64,000 bases of DNA from Jaapia argillacea MUCL 33604 (lineage: Eukaryota; Basidiomycota; Agaricomycetes; Jaapiales; Jaapiaceae): contig KL197712.1 of NCBI GenBank assembly GCA_000697665.1, forward strand, positions 753,412 through 817,411. The letters run 5' to 3'. A program made the translations under genes and the position numbers. The notes beneath the pieces were generated by a model. The model was not told where the DNA came from, did not search any database, and saw only the letters and a list, made by a program, of their open reading frames with translations. Shown piece by piece: positions 35,801 through 46,232 of the stretch (its first letter is position 1; every line of letters begins with the position of its first letter).

Positions 35801-36854
35801 GTTGTTCTTCTAGGAACGAATCGAGTTCCTTTTGTTCTGCTGGCGATAGCGGATATGTTTTGCAGTTGTTTGGCTTCCACCCATCCCTGAGTTCAATGGC
35901 ATGGTCCCAGGGTCTTGGTATAGGGAATCGTTCTGATGCTCCCTTCTCAAATACCTTCCGGTATTTCTGATATTCCTTTGGCACCATTTCCTTGAAGGTT
36001 TTTTCTTTCTGACCCTGGGCGGCTCTTTCTGCTAATTCAATTGATTTATTTCCTTGTGCCCAGATTTGTACTAGTATTGGATGTTCTGTGTCGTCAATGA
36101 TGTTGTCATCCTCTGGTATGGGATCTCCGATCTGGACTCTATATGCTTTGATCCCTTCATACGCCCATCTGTGGGCATCTTTCTCAATCTGAAGTGTTTC
36201 GTCATCTATCCAAAGTTCTTTTGGTAGTCCGGTTGTTGTGTTTCGTTTGGGTGGTTTGGTTCATGTGGTCCTGACGACAGGCGATTCTGTTTCGACCCTT
36301 GCTTTGGGTGGTCGTAATTCGGGTTTTGTCTGAGCGGTTACTCCTTCTTCTGATATCTTGCAAGTTTCAGGGCATCGTGTGAATTCAAGGATGTAAGATT
36401 GCCAGTCGATCTCTAGATTGTGTTCGAGTAACCAATCGCTTCCTAAGATGACGTTACTTTTCCCAATGTTGGTTACATAGAGGCAGTTCTTTTCTTCATG
36501 TTGTCCTCCTTCCCTTCTGTATATCCTGATGCCCAGTTCCATGTAATGATTGATTTCTCCATTTGTATTCTCGGTATCGTCAATGTTATGAACAGGTATG
36601 GGCCTTGCTAGTTTTTGGAGGGGCATTTGTTTCTTGAGTGTGTATTCGTAGCTGATTAAGTTTCCTGTAGCTCCGCTGTCAATTAGGGCTTCTGTTGTGG
36701 CTGTTTTGTTTCTCCCAATAAGTTCCACCTGAATACGCAACGAAGGAGTTCCTGAGTTCCTAAGTGTGGATACGTTGATAGAGTCCGGAATGTCCAAAAT
36801 AGTATATCTGTTATGATTCTGGGAGAAACTTCTGTTCACCTTCGCATTCGCCAC
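32556..36854 (-). pseudogene. E1 pol remnant (PR-RT-RH-IN-chromodomain)
   Basis: Recognisable parts in coding order are the protease (DSGATGNLIS, about 36.6 kb), reverse transcriptase ([12 protein letters not shown], about 35.15-35.99 kb), RNase H (about 34.4-35.1 kb), integrase (about 33.6-34.3 kb) and a chromodomain (YLVKWKGYPDSENTWED, about 33.07-33.23 kb). The chromodomain assigns it to chromoviruses, which target heterochromatic marks. The frame is interrupted at several places. Confidence 0.9.
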
Positions 36855-36868
36855 TGATGGAAGGTATT

Positions 36869-37864
36869 TTAAAAACCCAATTTGGAAAGGTGGGTTTTCA
36901 TTCCTTGAATGACTTCCCCCTTCTCATCGTCTGCTATTCCACTTAGCAGTTCCACAATCTTTTCCAAGGTCGATTGAGGCTGTTCTTCATCTTCATCCTC
37001 CTCTCCCTCTATTTCCACCATTCGGGTATGGAACCTATTAGGAAGTCTCCTTTGTCCTCCTTTCTTTAGTGGACATTGGTTGGAAAAGTGTCCTGGTTTA
37101 CGACAGTAGAAGCAGGCTCCTTTTTCTCTGAGTGACTCCCTTTTAGTATCCATAAGCATCCTAAATTGTTTGAATTTTGCGGCATCCACATCCATGGGTA
37201 CACCCATATCGGGGGAGGTGGATTGATGACTTTGATTGTAGGATGGGGGATCTTCATCAGTATCGGGATAGATGGGTTTGGATTTGTGGAAGCGCCAAGA
37301 TTCTTTGTTCCTGGCCTGTTCGCAATGGAGGTCTTCTCTGATAGCAGCGGCTTTAAATTCTGCAAACGTGGTTGGTGGTGTGGGAAGGTGTACAAGAACT
37401 TTGAGGATGTCCCAACTAAGTCCTCGTTTGAAGTATTCCCATAGGGCTAGATCATTGAATTTGGTATGACGAGCGAGGTCTTCAAATTTAGCAACGTACT
37501 GATCAACAGTAGCATGGCCCTGATGGAGATTCTGGATCTGCATTCTCACTGTAGCTCCTTTATCTAATTCGCCAAAGGCTTCCTTCAGGGCTTTGGCGAA
37601 TTCCTCCCAACTATCTCTTATCTTTATGGCAGACGTCCTTGATGCTTCTATGTCTTCTAACAGTTGCATTGCCCATGACCCTGCCATGCCTTCTTTCATG
37701 AATGAAAGACTATAGGCGACTTTGGACCATTCGTCTGGGAAATCTCCTTTATTGGCACCTAGTACCAATTTGACTTCCAATAAGAATTTGTCAGTTTTAC
37801 AACGGTCTCCTGTGAACAGAGTTGGCGTGGCGAGTTTGGGTCCTTTGGGTGTAGGGTTAGTCAT
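36869..37864 (-). CDS. E1 Gag protein
   Basis: A 331-codon open frame with the retrotransposon Gag helical domain (VDQYVAKFEDLARHTKF) and a CCHC zinc knuckle (CFYCRKPGHFSNQC) near residue 250, followed by an acidic tail. It is the structural, RNA-packaging protein of E1. It ends 14 bp before the pol region starts. Confidence 0.9.
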   Translation of the reverse strand: MTNPTPKGPKLATPTLFTGDRCKTDKFLLEVKLVLGANKGDFPDEWSKVAYSLSFMKEGMAGSWAMQLLEDIEASRTSAIKIRDSWEEFAKALKEAFGELDKGATVRMQIQNLHQGHATVDQYVAKFEDLARHTKFNDLALWEYFKRGLSWDILKVLVHLPTPPTTFAEFKAAAIREDLHCEQARNKESWRFHKSKPIYPDTDEDPPSYNQSHQSTSPDMGVPMDVDAAKFKQFRMLMDTKRESLREKGACFYCRKPGHFSNQCPLKKGGQRRLPNRFHTRMVEIEGEEDEDEEQPQSTLEKIVELLSGIADDEKGEVIQGMKTHLSKLGF

Positions 37865-38679
37865 GACGACAAGTGGTGGTGGTGGATGATTTGTTGTTGG
37901 TGCAGGTGGAGAAGGTGGTTGTCGAGGTTGGAATACAACTGGATCGAGAGGATTAGCTGGATTCGTGAAGGGATGTTCGGCGTCTATAGGTTCGTCTTCT
38001 TGAGGGTCAACCTGATCTTCTTCCTTCTCTGAGTTCGTATCTTCGGGTGTTTTGAACGATGGGTAGGGTAGAACCTCTGATAGCGAAGTGAGTGATTTTA
38101 TTGGCAGTGAGAAAGTTCCTGAATGTGGGGATGTAATCGATACCGGTTCCAGTTCATGTGGTTGGAATGCTCTAAGTTGTTCTCGTTCCCAATTGACGTA
38201 GGTGGGAAAGTCTGGATGGTATGGATGGGTTGCACTGCTTCCAATTTGGAATTTTCCTTTGTCGATGTCCCAGATACAGAGTTTTCTGTCACTTCGATAT
38301 AGATTACCACTTGATGGGTCGCATTGTATGGTATGGAATTGTCCTTGGGCAGCCTTTTGAACTTCTTCGATGGTGGCTGTTCTAAGGTTCAGTAGTGGTT
38401 CTTGTGTGGGTTCCGTGATGGTGATTGATTATAAATATTCGTGAAAGGTTATGAGGGCATTACGGAGTCTGTTTGTTAGTTGTTGCGTTCGTCGTACTTC
38501 TGTCAGATTTCTCATAGGTACCGATCAAGTTGCGATGTGATGTTGATGAGTATGTCACTAAGGAATTGTAGGAGTAGGATGACGAACTGGATGTGTACGG
38601 GGCGTGTGGGTGAAATGATCGCAGATCCTGACTGTGTTGGTATCGTAGAGTGAGTAGGGTTGGTAAGAGCTTGTCCCAG
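37865..38679 (-). other. E1 leader between 5' LTR and gag
   Basis: This is a leader of about 800 bp with no long frame; only a short 70-codon frame is present (38098-38310). The likely primer-binding site lies at its 38679 end. Confidence 0.6.
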
Positions 38680-39241
38680 TGTTATGAGCACCTTAGCATT
38701 AGCATAAGGTAGCGAATAAGGCTTGTAAGTCCTTTGAGTATTTCTTGCTAACTAGTACTCAGGCTACGATCTTGAGGCAATAGAGGATGACGAGAATGAG
38801 CAAACCAGTTGAAGGATACAACTAAAGCGCTGTATTGTTCAAGTGGACAAGCTACCGAATACAAAGTAGGTAGGTGTCCTTATATACTACAGGAACAATG
38901 GGATATCGAACAATGTACTATAGACAATAATGGACAAGACAATGTCTAAGGACAATGGCAAGCAAGTTAAGGTTCAGAACAATGACGATGAACAATGAAG
39001 ATAGAACAATGAAACAGAGAACAATGACGAGGCTATACGAGGCTGTACGAGACGAGTCATTGGATGCTATAAATAGTACAAGGTCCAAGATAAGATAATG
39101 TCTGAGATAAGATAGGATAAGATAAGATAAGAGGAAAGGATGCTAAGTATCATAGACAAGGGAAATGATACAAAAGCAAGTGAAGTCTGATAAAAGAATG
39201 AAAACAACAGTAAGTATACAAGTCCAGACGTGTTCACAACA
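38680..39241 (-). repeat. E1 5' LTR
   Basis: This 562-bp LTR, the promoter-side copy in coding orientation, pairs with 31428-31971. Confidence 0.92.
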
Positions 39242-39715
39242 CCTCTTCCTCAAACTCGAGTTCCTTCTACCTATTCCACAAACATCAGAGGTAAATCAAG
39301 TAGCCAGACATGCAAGGCTTCCGCAAGTGGAAGACCAATTCCGCCCCCTTGACCGTTGACTTCACAGGAGCTCCCCTCTATCCCTCCTCCCATTCGCCTA
39401 ATGCCTATCGTTCTTGATGCACAGCAAGAGGAAGCTCCACTTGATGACACTATGGCTTCTGGCTCCCTACCACCTGGCTTAACCTCACACTGTCATTGAG
39501 ATGTTCGCCAAGGCGACATTTTCAAAGACTTAGTCGGTAAATTCTCAAGAGGCAGGGACCAACCCCCCCTGAATGATTCTGTTCATATGATCCTCATGCA
39601 CAGACCTCTATAAAAGTGGGAGGTTGTCAACTGAGGACCCTTCATTACCAAACACCCCTGTTACTTTTTGAGCTCTCACCTTCTCACTTCCACAGCAGAT
39701 CTTTGCTCACAAATG

Positions 39716-40198
39716 GAGATTCTGGTCATTAACATGTTGAAGCAGCTCTACCCCAACGACCAAACAAGGTTCCGCATAGATCCTCACGAGACCCTCTTCC
39801 AGACTTTGGAAGGAGCATCGTCGATTAAACTTCTCAACTATGCTTGGGAAGTTCTAAGGGGTCGTTTGGATAGGGCTCAAGATTGAGCAGTAGTGTATAT
39901 CAGGATAGCTATGGAAGGTGTAGGATCGTTCACCCCCACTTCTACTAGAGCTACATTATAATCTCCCCCTATACACGAAATGGCCGAAGAGTGCTTAAGA
40001 AAGTATACACAGTTTCTGTCAGTGCAATGATGACTGGACGCTAAAGCTCTAGAGAATGTCCACCGCTCCACTCTGCTTCAACATATAATATCAACCCCTC
40101 AACCTCTTCTTGCTGCATTTAGAGCTCTTCCAGAAGAAGGAACAGCTGCTCGAATGTTCAATTGAGATACTGGTGAAGTTGTGGAATTCTCGTCGTTC
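39716..40198 (+). pseudogene. E2 gag region, first part
   Basis: A degraded frame starting MEILVINMLKQLYPNDQTRF. It runs into the 175-bp duplicated target at 40199 and resumes after the Penelope-like element. Confidence 0.6.
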
Positions 40199-40373
40199 CT
40201 GATGGATAGATCGAGCTACAGACAAGGAACTGCATGGATGCCTTCTGTTGACAACCATTGAGGGCACATAGATATGCACCCTCGAAGATGCCAACAGGAT
40301 CGAGTGGAGGAAGTTCCAGAGGATCAACGTATCTCCACGGCTAGTTTGGAAAATGAAGTCGCAAATATGACTT
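40199..40373 (+). repeat. Left copy of 175-bp target duplication
   Basis: Same length as 43898-44072, differing at about ten sites, all transitions. The two flank the Penelope-like element directly and both belong to E2 gag. Confidence 0.9.
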
Positions 40374-41592
40374 GGGGGGGATTGGCAAAAGGTAAGCAGG
40401 GATGAGTTGGTAGATGAACAAGGTCCCTGGCGGTTTAGGTGAGGGGGGCTTTCGTCTTTGTGAAGACTCATCAGGTTTGTCTACCATTTTTATATCTCCA
40501 GGGGATGATGTTTCTCCCTGGACAGCATGAAAACTGTAGAGTTTTCACAGAGTATTGTTATATTATTAGTGTTATATCCCATGAAGGCTTCTTTTTAGCC
40601 TTAAAATAGGGTTACCTGGAGTTCTTCCGAGTATCTCACAATGTACTTCTTGCAGGAGTAATTCCTGCAAGAACAATATTTAGCATTCCAAAAATGCAAT
40701 AAGAGAAACAAGACACAACGAGCCCAAGCGCTGTAGGCAACCAGCATATCTGAGTCTCACAGCAATGAGGCAGGATATCACAAGAAGACTAAACTCAGCC
40801 AGCTGGGCAGATGACAGTGCTAGTCCTATCCCAGCTGAAAACCCAAGGGCGTTAGCTGATAGGTAAGCAGAGCTGGGTGGCCCCTGGTCTGCCCATGGTG
40901 TGTGGATTATCCAGTAGGGCAAGGAATGCATCTTTGTAAGGATCAGCTTAAAGCTGTCTGCTGGTAACAGAGCCTGCGACAAAGTCACAAGTCAAGGTAG
41001 AGGCTAGAAGCCTGTAAGCCATGAGGGCAAACAGGAGTGTCTTGTTTCAGGACAGAATATCGCGGGACTCACTAAATATAGTTTGATTCAGTACTTGAAG
41101 TAACTGCCTTCAGGTAAAGGATTACCCGAACAGTTCTCTCATTCCGAGTGTTGAAACATGCCGTAATTGCATGTTTCTTTTGACGCTCAAAAGTCATAGA
41201 AAACTGCCAGCAGGACACCCATTTCAAATCTGAATGCCATAGCCAGAATGCAAGGGTGGCCTGCCAGAGGCGGCCAAGCATGTAGGCAAGGCAAAGGATT
41301 TGAAAAATCAGTGCCTCTCCAATGGTTTATTTGCAGTTAAACCAGCTTACTTGTGCTCGGTAACATATAACAATAGATATATAATCTTTTATATTTTACG
41401 ACCTAAAGCAGGTCATCAATGTCAGCGTCATCAGTTTCCCGAATATGTGTAGCAATCATGGACTTACGCCATGCAGCTGTTAGATCAAAGAGGTTGTTAT
41501 TCCGTCTTCTTGAAACAAGCATTTCTTTCTTTAGCCAGTTAAGGGGGAGGCCCTTAAGAACACCTAGATCACCTAAGGTAACATCCTCACGA
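40374..41592 (-). repeat. Penelope-like element, left inverted arm
   Basis: Reverse complement of 43093-43897 apart from about 410 extra bp at 40661-41071. It contains a copy of the C-terminal codons (GDLGVLKGLPLNWLKKE). Confidence 0.9.
40409..40485 (-). ncRNA. Hammerhead ribozyme motif, left arm
   Basis: Minus-strand copy of the motif at 43788-43864, with the same CTGATGA core, 5-bp stem II with CACA loop, and GAAA. The stem I strands are also retained. Confidence 0.72.
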
Positions 41593-41635
41593 GAACGGCC
41601 TGTCACACGGAGAAGATTACGTTAAAACATTTATC

Positions 41636-43278
41636 TTGAACCGGCCTGACGTTGAACGACGACATGTGAAAGTCGTTGAAGTAGCCGAACTTGAGGAATA
41701 TCCTAAGAAGTACCATCTTATGATTTTGCCCACTGATAAGAATCTAGGTGCCGCGGTAGTCACTCACGACTGGTATCGAACTGAATGTGAAAAGATGCTT
41801 TTGGACACTTCGGTGTATCGAGAACTTAACGTCCTCGATGTTGAGTCCCATCTTCTCACAACTACTAGACAAATAAACAGATTCATTGAATTGAATCATG
41901 TAGTACTCGGCGGGAATCTCCAATTATATAAATTCCTGACTCACCGAATACCGCAAGCAGACGAAGGAGATACTTCTATTCTCCCAAACTTTTACTGTAT
42001 ACCTAAAATACATAAAAGTCCCTGGAAAATGAGACCAATTATCCCCTGCCACTCTACTGTACAGGCTCCCCTTGCGAAATTTGTCAGTAAAAGTCTCAAA
42101 CCCTTGCTTAAGCAATTCCCTTCGATACTCTCAAGTTCTAAGGAATTAGCAATCGCTTTGAAACAGGTTGTCCTTCCACCTCATAAGAAGGTTTGGCTTA
42201 TATCTGGCAATGTTGTCGCCTTTTACACCAATGTGCCTAGGGAACACTCTAAGGCTGTGGTGATAGACCTCCTTGACAGGGTCTATGACGTCAAATCTCC
42301 CAATTACTTTGCCGTGGCATCTGGCATTGAAATCGCAAGTGAAAACTTAATCTTTAAGTTCTACTCTAAGTATTTCGAACAATACAGCGGTTTAGCTATG
42401 GGTGTGGCACACTCACCAGACATAGCTAACCTTTATGCTGCTAGTTTTGAGGAAAAGTCATTACCCTTAGACGGGATGTTGTTTTATAAACGATATATTG
42501 ATGATATACTTTCTATCATAGTCACCAAATCTTTAGAAGAGGCACTACACATAGCATCTAACATTAAGTTTGATGGAGTTGAAATCAAATGGACGGGTTC
42601 GGACACTGCTCTGGTGTTCCTGGACATGATCGTTATGTTGGACCACAATAATAATTGTGTCATCCATAAACCTTATCAAAAAGCCCTAAGCCATTTTGAA
42701 AGAATCCCTTGGGCATCTCATCATCTGAAAGATGTGAAAAAAGGCACGTTTATCGGAGAGATGTCGCATCTGGCAACCTTATCTTCTAACGTAGACTTTT
42801 ACATTGATGTGTTGCACGAACTAACGTCCCTGTACTCCGCTAGAGGTTATCCACACACTCTGATCTTGAATTGGATTAAAGAATACAAAACCAAACGCTG
42901 GCATGACAGACTCAACGAGTCATCGAGAGACAGCCGCGACGTTTGGGTCTTGAAATCTCACTTCAACCCAGTCTGGGAAATTTCGACATCAACGGCCTTC
43001 ATGAACGTCTGATGTCAGCTTGGACTGATAATCTGTTTAGCACAGACGGCCAAGGAATGCTCATAGAGCCTGTTGGAATACTACCCTCTGATGAGGATGT
43101 TACCTTAGGTGATCTAGGTGTTCTTAAGGGCCTCCCCCTTAACTGGCTAAAGAAAGAAATGCTTGTTTCAAGAAGATGGAATAACAACCTCTTCGATCTA
43201 ACAGCTGCATGGTGTAAGTCCATGATTGCTACACATATTCGGGAAACTGATGACGCTGACGTTGATGACCTGCTTTAG
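41636..43278 (+). CDS. Penelope-like reverse transcriptase
   Basis: The RT reads PTDKNLGAAVVTHDWYR, IPKIHKSPWKMRPII, YTNVPREHS, GLAMGVAHSPDIANLY and the catalytic FYKRYIDDILSII. PKIHK, YTNVP and the YxDD-like YIDD are signatures of Penelope-like RTs. The C-terminal part (to VDDLL at 43278) has conserved-looking GLPLNWLKKE and no recognised endonuclease. The first residues of the RT fingers are near the 5' edge, so the usual N-terminal extension is absent. The upper end of this entry covers the C-terminal region, which is not all in one frame. Confidence 0.82.
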
Positions 43279-43897
43279 GTCGTAAAATATAAAAGATTAT
43301 ATATCTATTGTTATATGTTACCGAGCACAAGTAAGCTGGTTTAACTGCAAATAAACCATTGGAGAGGCACTGATTTTTCAAATCCTTTGCCTTGCCTACA
43401 TGCTTGGCCGCCTCTGGCAGGCCACCCTTGCATTCCGGCTATGGCATTCGGATTTGAAATGGGTGTCCCGCCAGCAGTTTTCTATGACTTTTGAGCGTCA
43501 AAAGAAACATGCAATTACGGCATGTTTCGACACTCGGAATGAGAGAACTGTTTGGGTAATCCTTTACCCGAAGGCGGTTACTTCAAGTACCAGATCAAAC
43601 TATATTTAGAATTACTCCCGCAAGAAGTACATTGTGAGATACTCAGAAGAACTCTGGGTAACCCTATTTTAAGGCTAAAAAGAAGCCTTCATGGGATATA
43701 ACACTAATAATATAACAATACTCCATGAAAACTCCATAGTTTTCATGCTGTCCAGGGAGAAACATCATCCCCTGGAGATATAAAAATGGTAGACAAACCT
43801 GATGAGTCTTCACAAAGACGAAAGCCCCCCTCACCTAAACTGCCAGGGACCTTGTTCATCTACCGACTCATCCCCACTTACCTTTTGCCAATCCCCC
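43093..43897 (+). repeat. Penelope-like element, right arm (3' tail)
   Basis: Tail copy in plus sense, matching the left arm in reverse. It includes the end of the coding region and the hammerhead motif. Confidence 0.9.
43788..43864 (+). ncRNA. Hammerhead ribozyme motif, right arm
   Basis: Core CTGATGA (43799-43805), then stem II GTCTT/AAGAC with CACA loop (43806-43819), then GAAA (43820-43823). Stem I pairs AAC/GTT and GGTAGA/TCTACC, with a CA/CA internal loop, between 43788-43798 and 43854-43864. Stem III would be 43823-43852, weakly paired (A-U, G-C, then CCCT/AGGG). Predicted cleavage is between 43853 and 43854. Hammerhead ribozymes of type I are known in Penelope-like elements. The core is exact; stem III is the weak point. 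Confidence 0.75.
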
Positions 43898-44072
43898 CTG
43901 ATGGATAGATTGAGCTACAGACAAGGAACTGCGTGGATGCCTTCTGTTGACAACCGTTGAGGGCACATGGATACGTGCCCTCGAAGATGCCAACAGGATC
44001 AAGTGGAGGAAGTTCCAGAGGATCAATGTATCTCCACGGCTAGTTTGGAAAATGAAGTTGCAAATATGACTT
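43898..44072 (+). repeat. Right copy of 175-bp target duplication
   Basis: Partner of 40199-40373. After it the E2 gag sequence continues (LHSLPANPAANVTAYAF). Confidence 0.9.
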
Positions 44073-45176
44073 TGCACAGCTTGCCAGCAAACCCAGCCGC
44101 CAACGTTACCGCTTACGCCTTCAGTGGTCAAACCGATCTTCTCACTTCTCAATCCTTTAACATTACCCACGTGTTGGCTTCTGCTACCATGGGTCTAGAT
44201 GGGAGAAACAATCCGGTGGCTATTTTCTCTGAATCGATATCATCGAACACAATATGCCCACCAGCTCCTATAGCCGGGTTGCTATCTCAACCCCCTCCTA
44301 ACTTAGGAACTTGATACCTCGAAGGTCCCTACCTACCTACTCCTCAATATTCAGGATCTTCTTTTTCACCTGTAACAAATGTCCCTCAATTCAACTGGAG
44401 TGCTCCCCACCTCCATGTGGAAGGAGGAGCTGAAACACAGGGCGCTTGTAATGAGTATCCCCACAGAAAAGGTCCCCTGAGGCAGGATCCACCGAGGAGT
44501 GGTGGAGGAGGCAACGAACCACCACCAAACAACCCTAGGGGTGACGTACCTCCCAGAGGAAGGGGAGAACCTCCTGATGAAGGAGGACCTCCAGGTGGAG
44601 GAGGAGGACCCCCAGGCAGAGGAGGACCCCCAGGAGGAGGAGCAGGCCCTCCAGGAGGAGGACCTCCTCCAGGTTGGGGAAACGGTCCTTCTAGACCCCC
44701 TGGGCCTCCAGGACCACCAGGACCTCCTGGTGCTGCAGCAGCTGCAGGGTGGTATCAACAACTCCCATTGCTTATCCCCAGAATCTGTACTGAGTTGCAT
44801 ATGGATGACCTACCTTCATGGGACGGGAACCACGATACCACCATGAATTACTTCTTTGTCATTCAGGAGTTAGCATCCCTAGGTGGATACATCCCACAGC
44901 AGCTTCCGATATCTCTAGGAACCTGCCTGGATGTAAACTCGTCCATTTGGAAATGGTATGGTAGCATTCCAGCTGAAGGGCGACAGTGGATGTGGCAGCA
45001 CTTCACCCACTACATTTATATGATTAAAATGTATTGATTAGGACCAGGATGGATGCGGAAACAGAGTGAAGTCTTCCAAGAGATGAAGTTCCATCAGAAA
45101 GGGCACGAATACGAGAAACCACGAGACTTTATACAGAGACGGATCCTCTACTCCTGCATGCTTCTACTTACAGAAG
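44073..45176 (+). pseudogene. E2 gag region, middle part with Gly-Pro-rich stretch
   Basis: Contains a collagen-like low-complexity stretch of GGPP/GPPG units (about 44560-44730), then the Gag core (DLPSWDGNHDTTMNYFFVI, WKWYGSIPAEGRQWMWQHF). Gly-Pro-rich Gag linkers of this kind are common in mushroom Ty3/gypsy elements. It is interrupted on the right by a solo LTR. Confidence 0.8.
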
Positions 45177-45181
45177 TCGAC

Positions 45182-46227
45182 TGTAACAGGTGGTTACTGG
45201 GGTATACTCTCCAGTGTCACTCTGGATTGAGCATGGGAAGTTGCAAGTCGGAGTTTGAATTACTCCAATGTATTCATGTAGATTCCTTTCTCAAATGATC
45301 ATCATTACTGCCTACTTCACAAATCGACCTCTTCATTGAGTGTGTCAATTGCGTGAATCAGGCAATCTTATTCATTTCTAGCTGGTTGTTAGACTACCAG
45401 CACTCCTCGGAACTCGACCTCTATGAGAGGGTCGAGTTACGAGACATTTTAGACTTTCCAGATCAAGAGCGACCTTTGGCCGTGTCATGGATACCTCGTC
45501 GACACAGGACAGCTGCTCTTGCAGCTGTAACGGGTACGGGAGTGTAGCCTCTGCAATCAGCCGACGGACTTAGAATAGATTAGAACTCTGCACACGCGCG
45601 CCTATGTACCATACACAACGCTCAGCTTAGAATTAATCTGCTCATCCTACTTCACGTTCAACGTCTTGACTGACGGTCGATCTGTGAATTGAGCGACAAT
45701 ACTAACTTCTGATATCTCTCAGTTAGCTGTTAAAGCTCACCTCTCGTGTCTCGCATCCAAAATAGGACGCGATATGCGCTCATATTTTTCTTTAGACTCT
45801 TCTCACGTGTCTACGACATGCTCTCGTATCTCAGGACGGTTGTGCATACAATCATGCCTTGCTATCGAGCACCCTAAGGAGCTATTCACGTAGCACTTAG
45901 GAACACGTTCTACACGTGTTTGACTGCAAGGCTACCTGTTCAAGTCAACACACCAGTGTAACTCTGAAGCCCGCCAGTGTCAATAGGAGACACCTCTTGG
46001 ACTCAGTGATGAGCTGTCGATATGCAGCCATTACAGCAGCTGTGCCTTGCTTTTGGACTGCCTAGGGAGCTACTTGCAGGTAGCACCTGGCAGCACGGTC
46101 TCCGTGTGTTCGACTGCAGGTTCCCTGTAGGGATTCACACCTCAGCTCTGGCTCCAGGCTCGCCAGCTCTTCGAGCGACACCACCTCCCTGCTGGTTGTG
46201 GCGTGCAGGTCTCACCTAGCTGTCACA
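45182..46227 (+). repeat. Solo LTR A in E2 gag
   Basis: Termini TGTAACAG..CTGTCACA are near-perfect inverted repeats. Flanks TCGAC (45177-45181) and TTGAC (46228-46232) form a 5-bp duplication with one CpG transition. Without the nested LTR it is about 540 bp, like LTR B at 54230. Confidence 0.88.
45536..46034 (+). repeat. Solo LTR nested inside LTR A
   Basis: A 499-bp block TGTAACGG..CATTACA flanked by the exact 5-bp duplication GCAGC (45531-45535 and 46035-46039). Its 3' half is alignable with LTR A, so it is a diverged relative. Confidence 0.85.
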
Positions 46228-46232
46228 TTGAC

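Larger units (their letters stand above)
31428..39241 (-). mobile_element. E1: Ty3/gypsy chromovirus, complete ends, broken coding
   Basis: The element is on the minus strand. It has two LTRs (TGTTATG..CAACA in plus orientation) and is flanked by the 5-bp duplication CCTCT (31423-31427 and 39242-39246). Parts in coding order are the 5' LTR (38680-39241), leader, gag, pol (protease, RT, RNase H, integrase, chromodomain), a further 3' frame and the 3' LTR (31428-31971). A purine-rich tract (AGAGAGGGGGTGG in minus-strand sense) touches the 3' LTR, and CTGGGACAAGC follows the 5' LTR as a likely primer site. The LTRs differ at about a dozen sites, nearly all CpG transitions, plus one short indel, so insertion is fairly recent. 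Gag is open; the pol frame has roughly half a dozen breaks, so the copy is dead. Confidence 0.93.
40374..43897 (+). mobile_element. Penelope-like retroelement with inverted arms
   Basis: Layout: an inverted tail (40374-41592, minus sense), an RT frame (41636 onward, plus sense), and a matching tail in plus sense (43093-43897). The outer ends are short G/C runs (GGGGGGATTGG and its complement). The left arm has about 410 extra bp (about 40661-41071) compared with the right. Each arm holds a hammerhead ribozyme core, a feature known from Penelope-like elements. No GIY-YIG endonuclease was recognised, as in endonuclease-lacking lineages, but the 5' part of the frame is cut off by the inverted arm. 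It is flanked by the 175-bp direct repeat. Confidence 0.82.

Noticed and set aside
39609-39616. TATAAAAG as promoter of a host gene
   Set aside because: It precedes only the degraded gag of E2, so it is at best a relic of that element's own promoter.
44366-44800. Minus-strand frame rich in Ser/Arg/Trp
   Set aside because: It is the antisense shadow of the Gly-Pro-rich Gag stretch.
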